From Trueperaceae bacterium (GTDB lineage: Bacteria > Deinococcota > Deinococci > Deinococcales > Trueperaceae): a stretch of DNA of 5,440 nucleotides. The stretch is taken from positions 1-5,440 of the forward strand of contig JAGXHO010000043.1 of assembly GCA_024636105.1 (NCBI GenBank). The letters run 5' to 3'. The notes under the pieces were generated by a model, which searched no databases, was not told where the DNA came from, and saw only the letters and a list, made by a program, of their open reading frames with translations. The position numbers and the translations under genes are program-made. Of this stretch, positions 5,076 through 5,440 are shown piece after piece; position 1 is the stretch's first letter; every line of letters starts with the position of its first letter.

Positions 5076-5440
5076 TCAGAACTCGTCCGGGAACTCCAGG
5101 CGCGGCCGGCGGCGGGCGGGCTGCTCCGACGGCCGGTCGTTTTCGCTCGCGGCGTTCGCCGGCGATCCCGTCGCGGCGCGCGGCGGCGGGTCGAGTCGCG
5201 CCGGGGCCCGTGCTGGAGCAGAAGCCGCTGCTCCCGCAGCAGCCGCTGCTCTCGCAGCGGGTGCGGCTGCCGCAGCAGGAATTGCTGCCGGGGCGGGCGC
5301 CCGCCCCGGGGCCGGCGCCGGTGCGGGTGCGACGCCGGCATCACGAACCGGGTCGTCCTCCGCCGCCGACGCGAGCACCGGCCGCGCGGTCGGCCGCCCG
5401 ATCGGCAAGCCGTCCGCAGTTCGCGCGGACGCTCCCCCGC
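5076..5440 (-). CDS. Unrecognised protein, C-terminal fragment with Ala/Pro-rich linker (N-terminus outside window)
   Basis: Open frame running from the window edge to a TGA at 5078-5076, 120 codons visible. I do not recognise the protein. From the edge it reads as a mixed segment (ARTADGLPIGRPTARPVLAS), an acidic patch (EDDPVRD), about 45 residues of almost pure Ala, Pro and Gly with a few Arg, then a polar stretch (ATGSPANAASENDRPSEQPA), a basic RRRPR and the tip LEFPDEF. This looks like a disordered linker ending in a short terminal motif. Outside the Ala run the third codon positions of this frame are about nine-tenths G/C in my hand count, clearly higher than in the competing plus-strand frame from ATG 5039, which supports this strand and frame. 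A TTG at 5408-5406 is in frame, but the frame stays open beyond it, so the start is probably upstream of the window. The gene lies 87 bp upstream of the SDR gene in the same direction. Confidence 0.68.
   Translation of the reverse strand, partial: GGASARTADGLPIGRPTARPVLASAAEDDPVRDAGVAPAPAPAPGRAPAPAAIPAAAAAPAARAAAAAGAAASAPARAPARLDPPPRAATGSPANAASENDRPSEQPARRRPRLEFPDEF
5223..5258. repeat. 18-bp tandem duplication in the Ala-rich linker
   Basis: Two adjacent 18-bp copies, 5223-5240 and 5241-5258, differ at a single base (C at 5234, T at 5252). The unit is six codons, so the duplication keeps frame; on the minus strand the copies encode AARAAA and AAGAAA. A more degenerate related stretch follows to about 5278. 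Confidence 0.8.
5288..5309. repeat. 22-bp perfect GC palindrome in the Pro/Ala linker
   Basis: The sequence CCGGGGCGGGC is followed immediately by its reverse complement, with no central spacer. Every base is G or C. On the minus strand it encodes part of PAPGRAPAP. It could extrude as a cruciform or be a by-product of repetitive Pro/Ala/Gly codons. Confidence 0.8.

Noticed and set aside
5057..5344. Alternative minus-strand frame rich in Leu, Arg and Gln across the repeat region
   Set aside because: It is a frame shadow of the 18-bp repeats. The Ala/Pro frame has better third-position G/C outside the repeat and stays open to the window edge.

Overview
The window is a compact, very GC-rich bacterial chromosome segment. 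Codon third positions are almost all G or C, gaps are short, and nearly every gene is shadowed by long open frames in other phases, as expected at this composition. Three of the gene starts have no Shine-Dalgarno site but carry a TANNNT box 6-7 nt upstream of ATG, the pattern of leaderless transcription. That pattern with high GC suggests Actinomycetota or another leaderless-rich lineage such as Deinococcota. The two-subunit L-serine ammonia-lyase, and an HU protein without a Lys/Ala-rich tail, argue against a mycobacterial or Streptomyces-like genome. The phylum is inference only.

Layout, left to right. (1) Positions 1-157: 3' end of an HU-family nucleoid protein gene, followed by two tandem hairpins (158-173 and 182-207). 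(2) Positions 291-1813: sdaAB and sdaAA, the beta and alpha subunits of an iron-sulfur L-serine ammonia-lyase, translationally coupled by a GTGA overlap. (3) Positions 1814-1940: a regulatory gap with two inverted repeats and a strong ribosome binding site. (4) Positions 1941-4078: a type II NADH dehydrogenase (NDH-2) overlapping by ATGA an inositol-monophosphatase-family gene, which also has its own leaderless-type promoter box. (5) Positions 4098-4988, minus strand: a short-chain dehydrogenase/reductase converging on the phosphatase gene with a 19-bp gap. (6) Positions 5076-5440, minus strand: C-terminal end of an unrecognised protein with a long Ala/Pro-rich linker that carries an 18-bp tandem duplication and a 22-bp perfect palindrome.

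Together this is ordinary core metabolism. Serine is deaminated to pyruvate and ammonia, NADH is reoxidised into the quinone pool without proton pumping, and a sugar/inositol phosphate is dephosphorylated. I saw no mobile element, CRISPR array, tRNA/rRNA, toxin-antitoxin pair or defence system, and nothing that amounts to a new system. The most informative signals are the repeated leaderless-start box, the structured gap before the NDH-2 gene, and the low-complexity tail of the last gene.
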